From positions 35,529,152 to 35,593,151 of the forward strand of contig NC_087066.1 in NCBI RefSeq assembly GCF_963678635.1: a DNA stretch of 64,000 bases. Reading direction: 5' to 3'. Source of the DNA: Symsagittifera roscoffensis. Its lineage: Eukaryota; Xenacoelomorpha; Acoela; Convolutidae. The translations under genes were made by a program, and so were the position numbers. The notes beneath the pieces are model-generated. The model saw nothing but the letters and a program-made list of their open reading frames with translations. It ran no database searches and was not told the DNA's origin. Shown here one piece after another: positions 56,401 to 64,000 of this stretch; position 1 is the stretch's first letter; each line of letters opens with the position of its first letter.

Positions 56401-59400
56401 TCCAGATCCACACTGACTGATGATCTCCATCTCTAATTTAGTGTCTGCCAGGGTTCGTGCTGTTTTCTTTGATCTTACGGCAGTCGTGGTCAGACCTGCC
56501 AAGAGCATAGGGGGTATCAGATTCTCTTTTTCTCCCCCTGTCAGCGTTGCACTATCTCCTTGCCCACTCTCGCCTGAACGACCTGCGCTCGTTAGAGAGG
56601 TCATCACTGCGCTGGCTCTCGACTTCACCACTCTCGGGTTCATGGCTCGACTTCCTGTTTTCCCTTTTAGTCGCTTCAGCCCCTTTCTGGCTCGTCTGAC
56701 AGGTAATTTCTTTGCAACCTGCTGATCATCGGCACTGTCTTCTGTTACTGACTCGGTCAGAACATCCGACTCCATGGAGTTCACTATTTTCTCCAAGACC
56801 TCACGCATGATGGGTTGGTTCAATCCCACCTTCATTATGGACTGCGTCCCATATCGTCGTATCACGTCCCATGATCTTTCCATGAAATTCACTCGGCTCC
56901 AGGTTGTCCCTGTCTTGCCTTCTAACTCACTTTGATATCTCTCCCATTCCTCTTCCGGCAGCGTGCTCAGGAAGGATACCCTCATTGATTCTTCGATTTT
57001 TCTCCTCCTTGGTGACTCATGGAGCAATTTATGCGGATCCCTGCTTCGGCATTCTCTCGCCTGGCTTATTGGGTCTATCGGGGATAAGTCGGCCGACGCC
57101 TCCTTTGTAGGGGACATGAAAGACGATGGCGTCATTAGCAACAGACTCCCATCGACTTCCCCATCGTCGTCTTCACTAAACCGGTATTCTAACAAGCCTC
57201 TCTCCAATGCTCCCAGATCTGTCTCACCCGGTTTTCCCGTCTTTCCCTCGATGTCGTCGTCGTCATCGTCCTGATCCATCAATTCATCATCACCTGCACC
57301 AGGTTTCGGCCTGGGTCCGGAAGGTCCTTGTTGTGAATCTATGCCCGAGTCCGGCCGAGCCGGTACGGTCATGTCTCCTGCATGATAAAACAACTCATCA
57401 TTCACCAGGAATTCCACAGACTCCTCGCCATGTGGTGCCAGGTCCTCTACTGTTATATACGAGCCTCCTCTGCTCTCCTTTGCCACTTCCATCATCACTA
57501 CTTTCACTTCTCCTGACCACTTCAGTCTTGACCAATCGTCTGTGGGAGAATACACTTCGTTCCACATTTCGGCCGAGACCTCTGGTCTCCTGGAAGGTAG
57601 TGCCTTGATCTTTTTCCTGCTCCAAGCATCAGGAAATGAGAAGTCAAACGTGTGCGCGGCTGCAACATTCCAGCCGATGAAGCCCGGCTCCATCCCTTCA
57701 CTCCACTTCAACATTCTCTTCTCTGCGTCGCGAGCTGCTCCGATGCGAGGGGCAATGATGGGAGATGTGACTCCCAACAACATCCTCCTTATCGGTGGAT
57801 ATCGAGGGCATTGGTCCGGCAGCGGCCTGGACCCGGAAAGCCACGCTTGCTGGTTCTCTTTAGCGTGTGCATAGGCCTCTGGTAAGAGTGGCACTCCCAT
57901 GGCCGCTCCCGTATCCTTCACTACTGGTCTTAAGTTCCAAAGCTTCGGGTTGAACTGGATGTGAGAAAGTTCCTCACGGCCCATTCGGCACTTGAAATGG
58001 TTGTTGAAATCCATCAACATCCAACCTGGCTCCGCTATTCTTCCGAACAGCCTATCGTCACTGGCCAGCCCTCTCAACTCCCTCTGTTCTACCCAGTTCA
58101 GCACGGAACAGTCCACGACTGAGACCAGGTTGATGTATAACACCGAATTCCTGTATGCCTCGACTTGCAAGTCCGGGAACACGAAAGACATCACCGGTCC
58201 ATACACCACCGTGACAAATTCCCGCAGTCCGTGAATCAGAGCCAACGGATCGATCCGCATCATGACTGCCAAATCTGTCAGTAAGGGCATGCCACAATAT
58301 TGCTTGCACTCACTCGCATCCGTCGCCACCTTATCTTCTCCCGTGACGCTTCTGTTCTGCTGTAAAAGATACTGGAGCAGGAGAGTCCTCCAGTCTTTCA
58401 TCTTCTTGAGCGAGGCGGTTTCCAACTGTGCATTGAACTCACGACTGGGTCCCTGTAGTTGTTCAGGGTAACGTAACAGCACAAGCAAATCACCCAGTCG
58501 ACCGTAGGTCATGGCAATCAGGGTCAGGAGTCCATCCAATGTCAAATATGCCAACGCTTGGGTGAAGAGATTCGCCGGCCCCTTCACGAAATTTTCGTGA
58601 CCAAATGTCACGTATAAGGCTAACACCAGGCCAATCGATAACTTCCTGATGTCTCTGACAAAACTCGCGATCAAGTTCCGGGATGCCCTAGGATAGCACG
58701 TCGACAGGAAGGATGGCGTCCATCCCACTCCCATTCCACCCAAGATAGCATCCGATCGTTCGTACTGTGCCCTCGTGGCTAGCACGTCAGCTTGGAACTT
58801 GTCCAGTGACATCGTGTTTACGTCCTGCATCAGCTTCAACATCATGCCCCCAGCTAACTCCCGGGCATCAAACAAATTTTTCAGATACACATGTATCTCC
58901 TTTATCACTGCCGGCGCATGCTCGAACGCGTCCTCACCCAAGGTGCACAGCCTTGGTGACAAGTACAACCATACGTTATTGTGCGGCCTCGTGCGCAAAG
59001 CCATTGCCATGAGATCTTCTTCCGCTGATGTCATGTTCTTCCGGACTATCCTGCCCTGCTCATTCTCGGCATGATCCATCTGTCTGAACCAGAGATCATC
59101 AGCCACCTGTTGTACTAACAGATGATCGTCATCCACCCCTGGTCTTAACTTCAGCAATCTGGCAAAGTTGGACAGCTCAAACCCCAGAACTTCATCTAGC
59201 ACCAACCGAGTTGTGCTACAATCTCTGAGCCCTTGTATGGCATTCGAAATGTCAGCCCAAACGGCGGGAAGCTCAGATCGGGACGGGTAGTAATTGTCTG
59301 GGTCTACTACTCTGTTCGGGGCAGGAATTATCACGTTGAACCTCCCCTCTGCTATCGTCGTGACCATTGTGTATACAAACTGAAGGGGTTCTGGCAATGC

Positions 59401-62373
59401 AGCGTACCCTGGTGACAACACAAAGACCACCTTCACCACATTATGGGTGAAACGTTGTTTTGCTGCTGCTTCTACTTCAGCCATCGCCGAGAGCAATGTC
59501 ATTATCGCCTCCCCTATGACCTCGTTGCTCGGGATCGACCCATCCGTCAGACGTGACAATAAGCCCCTGCTTTGCAGATGATCATTTGAGCCTGCAACCA
59601 CTATCACCTGCGGCTCCATACTGACTACCCTTCGTACACTTATCATCATGCCGATTGCCTGTCCCCAATCCAATTTAGGTGCCGTGAAGAAAATCACGTC
59701 GGGCCAAAAGAGAGAACGGGGCGTATAGAGATAATCGGAACTGGCTACGATCAGATACTTTGCAGCTTTCATCTCTAAGGGATCGTAAGCTGCGAACAGG
59801 CCGTCGCCTATTGGGGCCTTCAGTTTCCCATATCTCTGGTCATCTCCATCTACCGTGGTCGTTCGGAGGTAGTCCCTTGAATACTCACCAGGCGTCTGAC
59901 CAGGTGGTTTAGCGAACTGCCTGTACCTTTTATGGTGCTTGTTGTTGGGCTTGTTCTCTACCTGAAACTTGCCTCTTCGAGCAGGTGGCGTCAATTCCCG
60001 GGCTCTCTGTCGGACGTCCGTAAGGGACCGCGTGTTCAAAGGTCCAAAGGTATTGTCCTGAGGCAACCCGTTCAAGTCTGCATGTCGGAGCATAGTCGTA
60101 GAGCAGAACTGCTCCTGCTCTGCCAGCAGCCAATCCACACCTGATATCCGATTTAGTCGTCGCGACACCGTGGGGCTTTCTCCGCCAATCATTCTCATCG
60201 CGTCCTCCCGACACGTCAGGGTATTCATGTTCAATTTCGTGGACATGTCTGTCTTGTACTGTCCCCAATGACTCGGGTCTGATCGGTTCCAAAGCAGCAG
60301 GCTGCCTGGTTCAACTCCCTCCGCAGGCACGGCGCTCGTAGACGGTCCTGCTGCTGAAGCAGGATTTGCCGTGGCGGGCGGATCGTTTCTCCTAGACACG
60401 GTCTGGGAGTTATTTCTGTTCTGAACCACTGATCTGCCGAGTCGGCTTTCAAGCGGTTGTGTTCTGGGAGGAGGAGCAGTCCCTAGCCTCTCTCTCACGT
60501 TTGAGCTCGGAGCGGTGGGTGCGGCTACAGCCGTCTCCATTGCCAAGGGCCCTAGGCGGTTGACGAGGGATTCGGGCACGCTTGCCCTTATTCTACTTCC
60601 TCCAGTCGTTGAGCTGGTCCGAGCCAGAGAACTGGTCGCCCTCGACTCCTGCTCCATTTCCCTTAATTGCGTCTGAAATACATCATTCATCCAGTGTCTC
60701 CCTCGTTGGGTGTTGAAATGTATCCCATCTCTGGTAAGCGCAATATGATCAATCAAGCGCAGCGTGTTTTCGAGATCCAGAAGTCGCAACTCGCCAGGGT
60801 TGTTTCTCACCAGGTTACGGACCATTTCGTTCCACCGTGTCACGTTGCCATTCATGAAATCTGCCACTGTGGTGCCCACCAGCGGGTTTTGTGGTATCGT
60901 GCACAGCACCACAAACCTGGGCCTATACTTCTCTTTCAGTTCATTCAGGAGGCATACCAGCAGAGGCTCCCACTTGCACTCGGGAGTCACTGGGGCTCTC
61001 GAGACGTCGTTAGTTCCTAGCATTATCACCAGCGTATCCAGGTGATCCTCGCTTTGGAATTCCATCATCTTGATGACCTGAGCCACTGAAGCTCCTCCAA
61101 AAGACAAAGTGGTCGTCTGACCATAGACGAAGATCTCATTCAGATCCCTCACCAAACTGTCTCCTATGATCAGGTGGCGACTCCCTGGGGGAATCACCTG
61201 GTCGCTCGTAGCGGGGTTCCAGCTCATATCATTCAGGCAAGCTCGAGGATGCTCCGCAGCTACTTGCATGAACTGGTGCCGTGTCATCAGATTCTTCCTA
61301 ATATCTACCACGCGGGACTTTTGATAGGTTCTGCCATGCGCAGTCCCCGAGGGCACTATCGTGTGGGGTGCTCGCTCCGAGCTATTAGATGACTGATCAC
61401 GACGCTGGGAAGGAACGATCCTACCCAATGTCCGTCCAGTGGTTCGGCTGCTCTCATCCATCGTTGCTCTGGCCACTTGGTTGAACGATTCATGGAACTG
61501 AGGAGCGAGGTAAGTGTCAGAAGGGTCTGGTATCGTGAACCTTTGACCAGAAGCAGACAGTCGTGTCTGCTGAGGAGCCTCGGGCTCTCTCGATGCACGT
61601 AAATCCAGAACCTCGGGCCCTCTCGATACACACAGCTCCTGGGCTGTTGTCCCGGGGCGTGTGTCGTTGGATCCCTCCGAGGATCTCATGCTCGCCAGAA
61701 CTTTCGGTGACACTTGGCTCACCTTCGCCATATACAGCTCCTTCAGGTGCTTTATCTCATCCTCCTTATAAGCCACCTGTAGATCTTCGTATTTCTTCTT
61801 CCATTCGTCTCTTTCTCGAGCTATTGCCCTATACTCCTGGAGTTTGGCACACAGCTCGCTCTGATCTTTCTCCTTCTTTTCCAGCGTCTCGATCGTCTCC
61901 GACGTCTGGATCTCTATTTCACTCACCCTCACTTTCTTCGAAGGAGGAGCAGCTGTAGGGGAGTCGACCGAATGTGACGGGCCTGGCCCATCACGTTGTC
62001 TCTTCGCTCCGATGAGTGGCTGCGCCGGTTGGACTGGTAAGGGCATCTCACCTAGCCGGTGGTCCCTCTGTTCGCCTAGTCCTGGCTCACTAGCCAGGTC
62101 GTGGCCAGACATTTCTCCACGCCTACATCTCATCAGTCGATTTCGACCTCTCTCGGCGGTCCCGGACTCACCGAAGGCCAACATTAACACGAATTCCGTA
62201 GGGCGATTCCCTCGACCCTCTCGTCCTAATGCATTGAGGAGCGCGACCACAAACATCGCCAGCCCCGGGTCTTCTCGTGTGAAAACACAATCGATCAGCC
62301 GCTGATAGATCTCGTCTAGAGTCGCTCCTAGACTCGCTGAGAGGAATTCCATGAGTTCGTTCGTGTCACCCAT
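53497..62373 (-). CDS. Giant intronless ORF (2,958 aa) with SGNH/GDSL hydrolase domain; unclassified element protein
   Basis: A single open frame from ATG 62,373 to the stop at 53,497, visibly more GC-rich than the flanks. Residues 1-150 are unassigned, with a basic, Pro-rich end. Residues 155-220 form a charged heptad-like coiled coil. Residues 395-565 form an SGNH hydrolase with block I IIGDSLVRDL (Ser406), block II Gly (SFGGASV), block III LGTND (Asn455) and block V DGIHF (Asp549, His552), so the catalytic set is complete. Such enzymes cleave ester bonds. Residues 580-690 are low-complexity Ser/Pro/Thr/Ala. Residues 870-1070 look like a second SGNH-like fold with AGSNDHLQSRG but no clear GDS serine. 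Residues 1680-1950 are acidic then basic and likely disordered, and 1950-2950 are mostly helical and unassigned. I recognised no reverse transcriptase, polymerase, protease, integrase or transposase motif. The sequence faintly recalls large multi-copy hypothetical proteins of invertebrates; that memory is not evidence. Most likely this is an element or virus-derived protein, not a conserved host gene. Confidence 0.8.
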   Translation of the reverse strand: MGDTNELMEFLSASLGATLDEIYQRLIDCVFTREDPGLAMFVVALLNALGREGRGNRPTEFVLMLAFGESGTAERGRNRLMRCRRGEMSGHDLASEPGLGEQRDHRLGEMPLPVQPAQPLIGAKRQRDGPGPSHSVDSPTAAPPSKKVRVSEIEIQTSETIETLEKKEKDQSELCAKLQEYRAIARERDEWKKKYEDLQVAYKEDEIKHLKELYMAKVSQVSPKVLASMRSSEGSNDTRPGTTAQELCVSRGPEVLDLRASREPEAPQQTRLSASGQRFTIPDPSDTYLAPQFHESFNQVARATMDESSRTTGRTLGRIVPSQRRDQSSNSSERAPHTIVPSGTAHGRTYQKSRVVDIRKNLMTRHQFMQVAAEHPRACLNDMSWNPATSDQVIPPGSRHLIIGDSLVRDLNEIFVYGQTTTLSFGGASVAQVIKMMEFQSEDHLDTLVIMLGTNDVSRAPVTPECKWEPLLVCLLNELKEKYRPRFVVLCTIPQNPLVGTTVADFMNGNVTRWNEMVRNLVRNNPGELRLLDLENTLRLIDHIALTRDGIHFNTQRGRHWMNDVFQTQLREMEQESRATSSLARTSSTTGGSRIRASVPESLVNRLGPLAMETAVAAPTAPSSNVRERLGTAPPPRTQPLESRLGRSVVQNRNNSQTVSRRNDPPATANPASAAGPSTSAVPAEGVEPGSLLLWNRSDPSHWGQYKTDMSTKLNMNTLTCREDAMRMIGGESPTVSRRLNRISGVDWLLAEQEQFCSTTMLRHADLNGLPQDNTFGPLNTRSLTDVRQRARELTPPARRGKFQVENKPNNKHHKRYRQFAKPPGQTPGEYSRDYLRTTTVDGDDQRYGKLKAPIGDGLFAAYDPLEMKAAKYLIVASSDYLYTPRSLFWPDVIFFTAPKLDWGQAIGMMISVRRVVSMEPQVIVVAGSNDHLQSRGLLSRLTDGSIPSNEVIGEAIMTLLSAMAEVEAAAKQRFTHNVVKVVFVLSPGYAALPEPLQFVYTMVTTIAEGRFNVIIPAPNRVVDPDNYYPSRSELPAVWADISNAIQGLRDCSTTRLVLDEVLGFELSNFARLLKLRPGVDDDHLLVQQVADDLWFRQMDHAENEQGRIVRKNMTSAEEDLMAMALRTRPHNNVWLYLSPRLCTLGEDAFEHAPAVIKEIHVYLKNLFDARELAGGMMLKLMQDVNTMSLDKFQADVLATRAQYERSDAILGGMGVGWTPSFLSTCYPRASRNLIASFVRDIRKLSIGLVLALYVTFGHENFVKGPANLFTQALAYLTLDGLLTLIAMTYGRLGDLLVLLRYPEQLQGPSREFNAQLETASLKKMKDWRTLLLQYLLQQNRSVTGEDKVATDASECKQYCGMPLLTDLAVMMRIDPLALIHGLREFVTVVYGPVMSFVFPDLQVEAYRNSVLYINLVSVVDCSVLNWVEQRELRGLASDDRLFGRIAEPGWMLMDFNNHFKCRMGREELSHIQFNPKLWNLRPVVKDTGAAMGVPLLPEAYAHAKENQQAWLSGSRPLPDQCPRYPPIRRMLLGVTSPIIAPRIGAARDAEKRMLKWSEGMEPGFIGWNVAAAHTFDFSFPDAWSRKKIKALPSRRPEVSAEMWNEVYSPTDDWSRLKWSGEVKVVMMEVAKESRGGSYITVEDLAPHGEESVEFLVNDELFYHAGDMTVPARPDSGIDSQQGPSGPRPKPGAGDDELMDQDDDDDDIEGKTGKPGETDLGALERGLLEYRFSEDDDGEVDGSLLLMTPSSFMSPTKEASADLSPIDPISQARECRSRDPHKLLHESPRRRKIEESMRVSFLSTLPEEEWERYQSELEGKTGTTWSRVNFMERSWDVIRRYGTQSIMKVGLNQPIMREVLEKIVNSMESDVLTESVTEDSADDQQVAKKLPVRRARKGLKRLKGKTGSRAMNPRVVKSRASAVMTSLTSAGRSGESGQGDSATLTGGEKENLIPPMLLAGLTTTAVRSKKTARTLADTKLEMEIISQCGSGGLEDYRPSRTNIAKLKLEGQLDVVEYSRVTVPESVHMGDPAGVYVEMFKARNSARGHLMAWSEKRAMQEYLKELTENSNLNRQEYGTVMSSEANEIGLERLLEISWRAALQRYFDESMHAPATVAAYLAHPCMRTDLQVRLAWCLMGIKKAEYEASNDSKSREQELELMEALRALISKDDSAIAWAKRKDALCFVRFVVDRIPTPVLGECIKIIRQKGVDCERNFLRALLELYQDMPLTVPNKESNDMESYRKLEEVRRYSNKELKVSRELIEAVKGQKEFATLGKLKSFQYVSGIPGMAYNPFVNEEAREAYFDYEQVIVLNFWVERIKETGMLMVEQPKLGIILEERVVEPSVPELKGQVSFDCGSWDGPLKTSLVTMWELMKPSWCPHPNAGFIWDMTADITLDLDDDASLHDLAMIHHLLAMRLTKRKSNPSTELSEEGPSSNWLKQGTCLAQYSGMEGHVCNLGHCLVALNEQHRRLARLYGRLSMSDKSGMELVADCHGVTDVNLITALGFCSMTSSIESLERLERAHELVTSLSVEVFPGALQTERKIGGWREALENEMNLKNSEAYHKPTGSKYLVGSNSAPYCSSRYPTHMMVMDARTQQVLIDQLFSVPKCVRLARMSERSYDLLAKIFRAVPKRSEGELQDVVGEEFLRLNEGNLSEFQKQKASGALPTEFPTIEKKDDLHRILMEVEPLLGASGYRTRRNIVRTHGEYPCHCLAQTLWYPKRGNLMLVWDVEELYSTGLPDQNQQVSIVVVSAMLAVRWLEANADTSEQETAVPTPEQLSNVKMSHELDIFRTTCKVLRIPKAIERIWSRQRLMPWFRAVMTSWMYERAKRHMSRNTEAYQSFQLDIGPGAYKRAFLTHRNTVTTAVKRVAGAPCVTEDEKKEVLRADLERNVSLCLHNSFCGNREQKVNVDLLPCCKPRLLEQESWGTARNSMVMLEKVLEDSEAEDQDGEVME

Positions 62374-62856
62374 TTCTTATCGTGTTGATTCTTGCTGTCG
62401 TGTAGTGTCTTCCTGTCTCTTTTGATTCAATGAATTCAATAAACAATTTCTGATCAATCAAGATCTAAAAAACAAGTCGCGACTTAAAACCATCATTTTT
62501 GGATACAACATCATTCATCTCCTTAAAACTCTCCATTGAAATTCTCTTCTCAATTCTGATTTAAAAATTTAGCACCAAGGTGGATCGTCCACCTTTATCT
62601 TTGTCAGAGTAGCACGAATGAGCGCTGTCACCTTGATGACCTGGAGTACCCCAGGTTTTTTATGACACATCATAACCATCACATGAGACACATCATAACA
62701 ATAACATAACACATAAACACATAAACATCACACACCTATGCCATCACATAAAAACATAATCCCTAATACTGTACCTAAAACCTAACCTAATCTAAAACTT
62801 GACTCTAATTCTTATCGAGTAACTTAATAAAAACCACTTATCGCCGAGCGCAATTC
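62374..62856 (-). other. 483-bp gap between the two element ORFs, with hairpins
   Basis: AT-rich leader of the giant ORF. It contains a perfect hairpin AAGGTGGATCGTCCACCTT at 62,577-62,595, and an ACCTGG...CCAGGT hairpin followed by six T at about 62,639-62,661 (plus strand). An ACATAA-rich low-complexity run lies at 62,665-62,760. Nothing coding was seen. It could hold a promoter, an internal start signal or a termination signal for the upstream ORF. Confidence 0.4.
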
Positions 62857-63936
62857 TTAGCATATGCTCAGATAGTATTTTTTATGTAAGTAAACCTCTA
62901 TGTCAGTCTCTGAAAATATCACATGTACAAGTGCGTACAACTCTCTCGGATGTAGCTTTCCCCTATTAGGATCGTATACTGGCAACGAGAGAGAGGTCAC
63001 TCCTCTCTCAACCAAAAAATCCCTAAGTCGAGTCAAGGCCAATACCAAGCTCTTTGGATCTACGTGTTGCCTATCAGTGGCCTTGGTAACCAGGAAACAC
63101 AAATATTTCCCTGGTATCTGTGATGCAACAGGGGGCAACGCTATCATCCCTCCCACACCAGGCCTCTGTTTCCATAAAAACTCGATATTCTTATACTCTC
63201 TTTTGAAGTCAGCCGCTAGTGCTGTTTTGAAGCTTACGTCCGCGGTTATCGCTATGGCGCACGTGCGTTCCGTGAGTATGAAATCGCTGTCCGTTATGAC
63301 GATATTGTTCGAATAATGGTTCGGTAGATCAAAATACGATTCAAAGATTCGTCCAAAAGGTGGTTTTTTAGCATTCTCGCCCTCTGTCTCCAGTTCTCCG
63401 GTTTCTCTTGCCGATTTCAATTTTTTTATTATCAGATTTTCGGTGTGGATGAGTCCTACCCCCACTCCCCGGACAAAAATATCCATCGACGTCCCCGTCG
63501 ATCGCCCAAATCCTAGGAGATTGAGGTTGGATTGTGGAAGACGTAGAGGACCATCTGGGGTGACCCAGTTGGACTTGGTATTGTCATGACTGATGTATTT
63601 GATGCCGTCTTTATCGACGTCCTGAATCGTCAGGATCGTCTCTTTTGGATCTGTCGGCAGATCATACAGCCATTCGAGTACGCGCAAGTTCGTTAGTTCT
63701 TGCTCATGAGTCTGTTCCGCTTCTGGTTCGAACTCCACTTCCGGTTCTGATCGATCGTCGATCCAATCTTGATCCTTATCGTTCACCAAGTCGATTTCTT
63801 CTAGCATCGCCACTTCGTCCAGTCCCACTAGCGAGTCCATGACATCACTCACCACTATTCTGTCTACAACGAAATCCTCGCCGTACGGATTGTATTTCTT
63901 CTGGTTTTTTCCTCTCTTGCTTTGGCGTGTTTCCAT
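62857..63936 (-). CDS. 359-aa ORF with C-terminal macro-like (ADP-ribose-binding fold) domain
   Basis: ATG at 63,936; intronless, same strand and similar composition as the giant ORF 483 bases downstream. The N-terminus is basic (METRQSKRGKNQKKYNP), followed by an acidic stretch (about 35-80). The middle (85-200) is unassigned. Residues about 213-350 fit the macro-domain pattern: CAIAITADVSFKTALAADFK, where macro proteins have a D..MG.GIA..F block; GVGGMIAL; KYLCFLVTK; then VTSLSLPVYDPNRGKL, where the ADP-ribose loop normally sits; and FSETDIEVYLHKKYYL at the end. This is nearest to the OARD1/Poa1-like macro branch. The Gly-rich loop is replaced by DPNRG, so binding or hydrolysis of ADP-ribose is uncertain. 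Function is probably tied to its giant neighbour, as an element or virus-derived accessory protein. Confidence 0.7.
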   Translation of the reverse strand: METRQSKRGKNQKKYNPYGEDFVVDRIVVSDVMDSLVGLDEVAMLEEIDLVNDKDQDWIDDRSEPEVEFEPEAEQTHEQELTNLRVLEWLYDLPTDPKETILTIQDVDKDGIKYISHDNTKSNWVTPDGPLRLPQSNLNLLGFGRSTGTSMDIFVRGVGVGLIHTENLIIKKLKSARETGELETEGENAKKPPFGRIFESYFDLPNHYSNNIVITDSDFILTERTCAIAITADVSFKTALAADFKREYKNIEFLWKQRPGVGGMIALPPVASQIPGKYLCFLVTKATDRQHVDPKSLVLALTRLRDFLVERGVTSLSLPVYDPNRGKLHPRELYALVHVIFSETDIEVYLHKKYYLSIC

Positions 63937-64000
63937 AGTGAGAGGAAAGTCAGGCTGTATTCCCTTGTCAATTTCAATTTGTTCCGGGCAGTCCCAGTCT
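63937..64000. other. Leader of the 359-aa ORF, cut by the window edge
   Basis: Only 64 bases upstream of the ATG are visible. The element probably continues to the right, so further ORFs or the terminus are outside the window. Confidence 0.4.

Noticed and set aside
54203-62305. Many plus-strand ORFs of 60-133 codons under the giant ORF
   Set aside because: Antisense shadows of a GC-rich coding frame; their Ser/Pro/Leu-rich composition is the expected by-product.
53497-62373. RNA-dependent RNA polymerase or reverse transcriptase in the giant ORF
   Set aside because: I looked for GDD, SDD, YADD and YVDD palm boxes with their neighbours and found none. The acidic run at about 1,701-1,708 is low-complexity sequence, not a catalytic motif.
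1-64000. CRISPR arrays, bacterial operons, riboswitches, rRNA genes
   Set aside because: The repeats lack regular spacers, genes have spliceosomal introns, and no rRNA-like sequence was seen.

Overview
The window is from an animal genome. It is AT-rich, its protein-coding genes are split by long introns with GT-AG boundaries, and it is crowded with decayed transposable elements. Both host genes are metazoan membrane-protein families. The mix of Penelope-like elements, L2/CR1-type LINEs, a MULE with a FLYWCH finger, Tc1/mariner- and hAT-type MITEs and tRNA-derived SINEs points to an invertebrate. I cannot name the phylum from sequence alone.

Layout. Positions 1-5,800 are non-coding and repetitive: an old tandem duplication, one copy of which carries a ~170-bp satellite array. 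Positions 5,842-21,469 (+) hold an eight-exon tetraspanin-like gene whose model closes in frame at 527 residues. Its introns contain a MULE remnant with its inverted repeats (7.0-9.2 kb), SINE copies and a hAT-type MITE with a second foldback element nested inside it. Positions 21.5-31.3 kb are intergenic and mostly featureless. Positions 31,300-42,754 (-) hold a ten-exon MBOAT lysophospholipid acyltransferase, converging on the tetraspanin gene; its model is complete at 542 residues. Its large third intron carries a Penelope-like element, a 1.4-kb palindrome built of tRNA-like repeats, and possibly an unrelated plus-strand exon.

Positions 43-50.6 kb are dense with dead retroelements: an RT element, LINE pieces, a Tc1-type foldback MITE, and a Penelope-like element nested in a LINE with its target duplication still visible. 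Three short CTGATGA...GAAA structures resembling hammerhead ribozymes lie here and in the preceding intron, two of them directly downstream of Penelope GIY-YIG remnants.

Positions 53.5-64 kb are unlike the rest. Two long intronless minus-strand ORFs, visibly more GC-rich than their surroundings and without stops or frameshifts, lie in tandem. The first (359 codons) ends in a macro-like domain. The second (2,958 codons) has a coiled coil, an SGNH/GDSL hydrolase domain with all catalytic blocks and a second SGNH-like segment, and most of its length matches no domain I can name. No reverse transcriptase, integrase or transposase motif was recognised in either. I read this as part of a large, young, unclassified mobile or virus-derived element that continues past the right edge. 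It is the strongest candidate for something undescribed.
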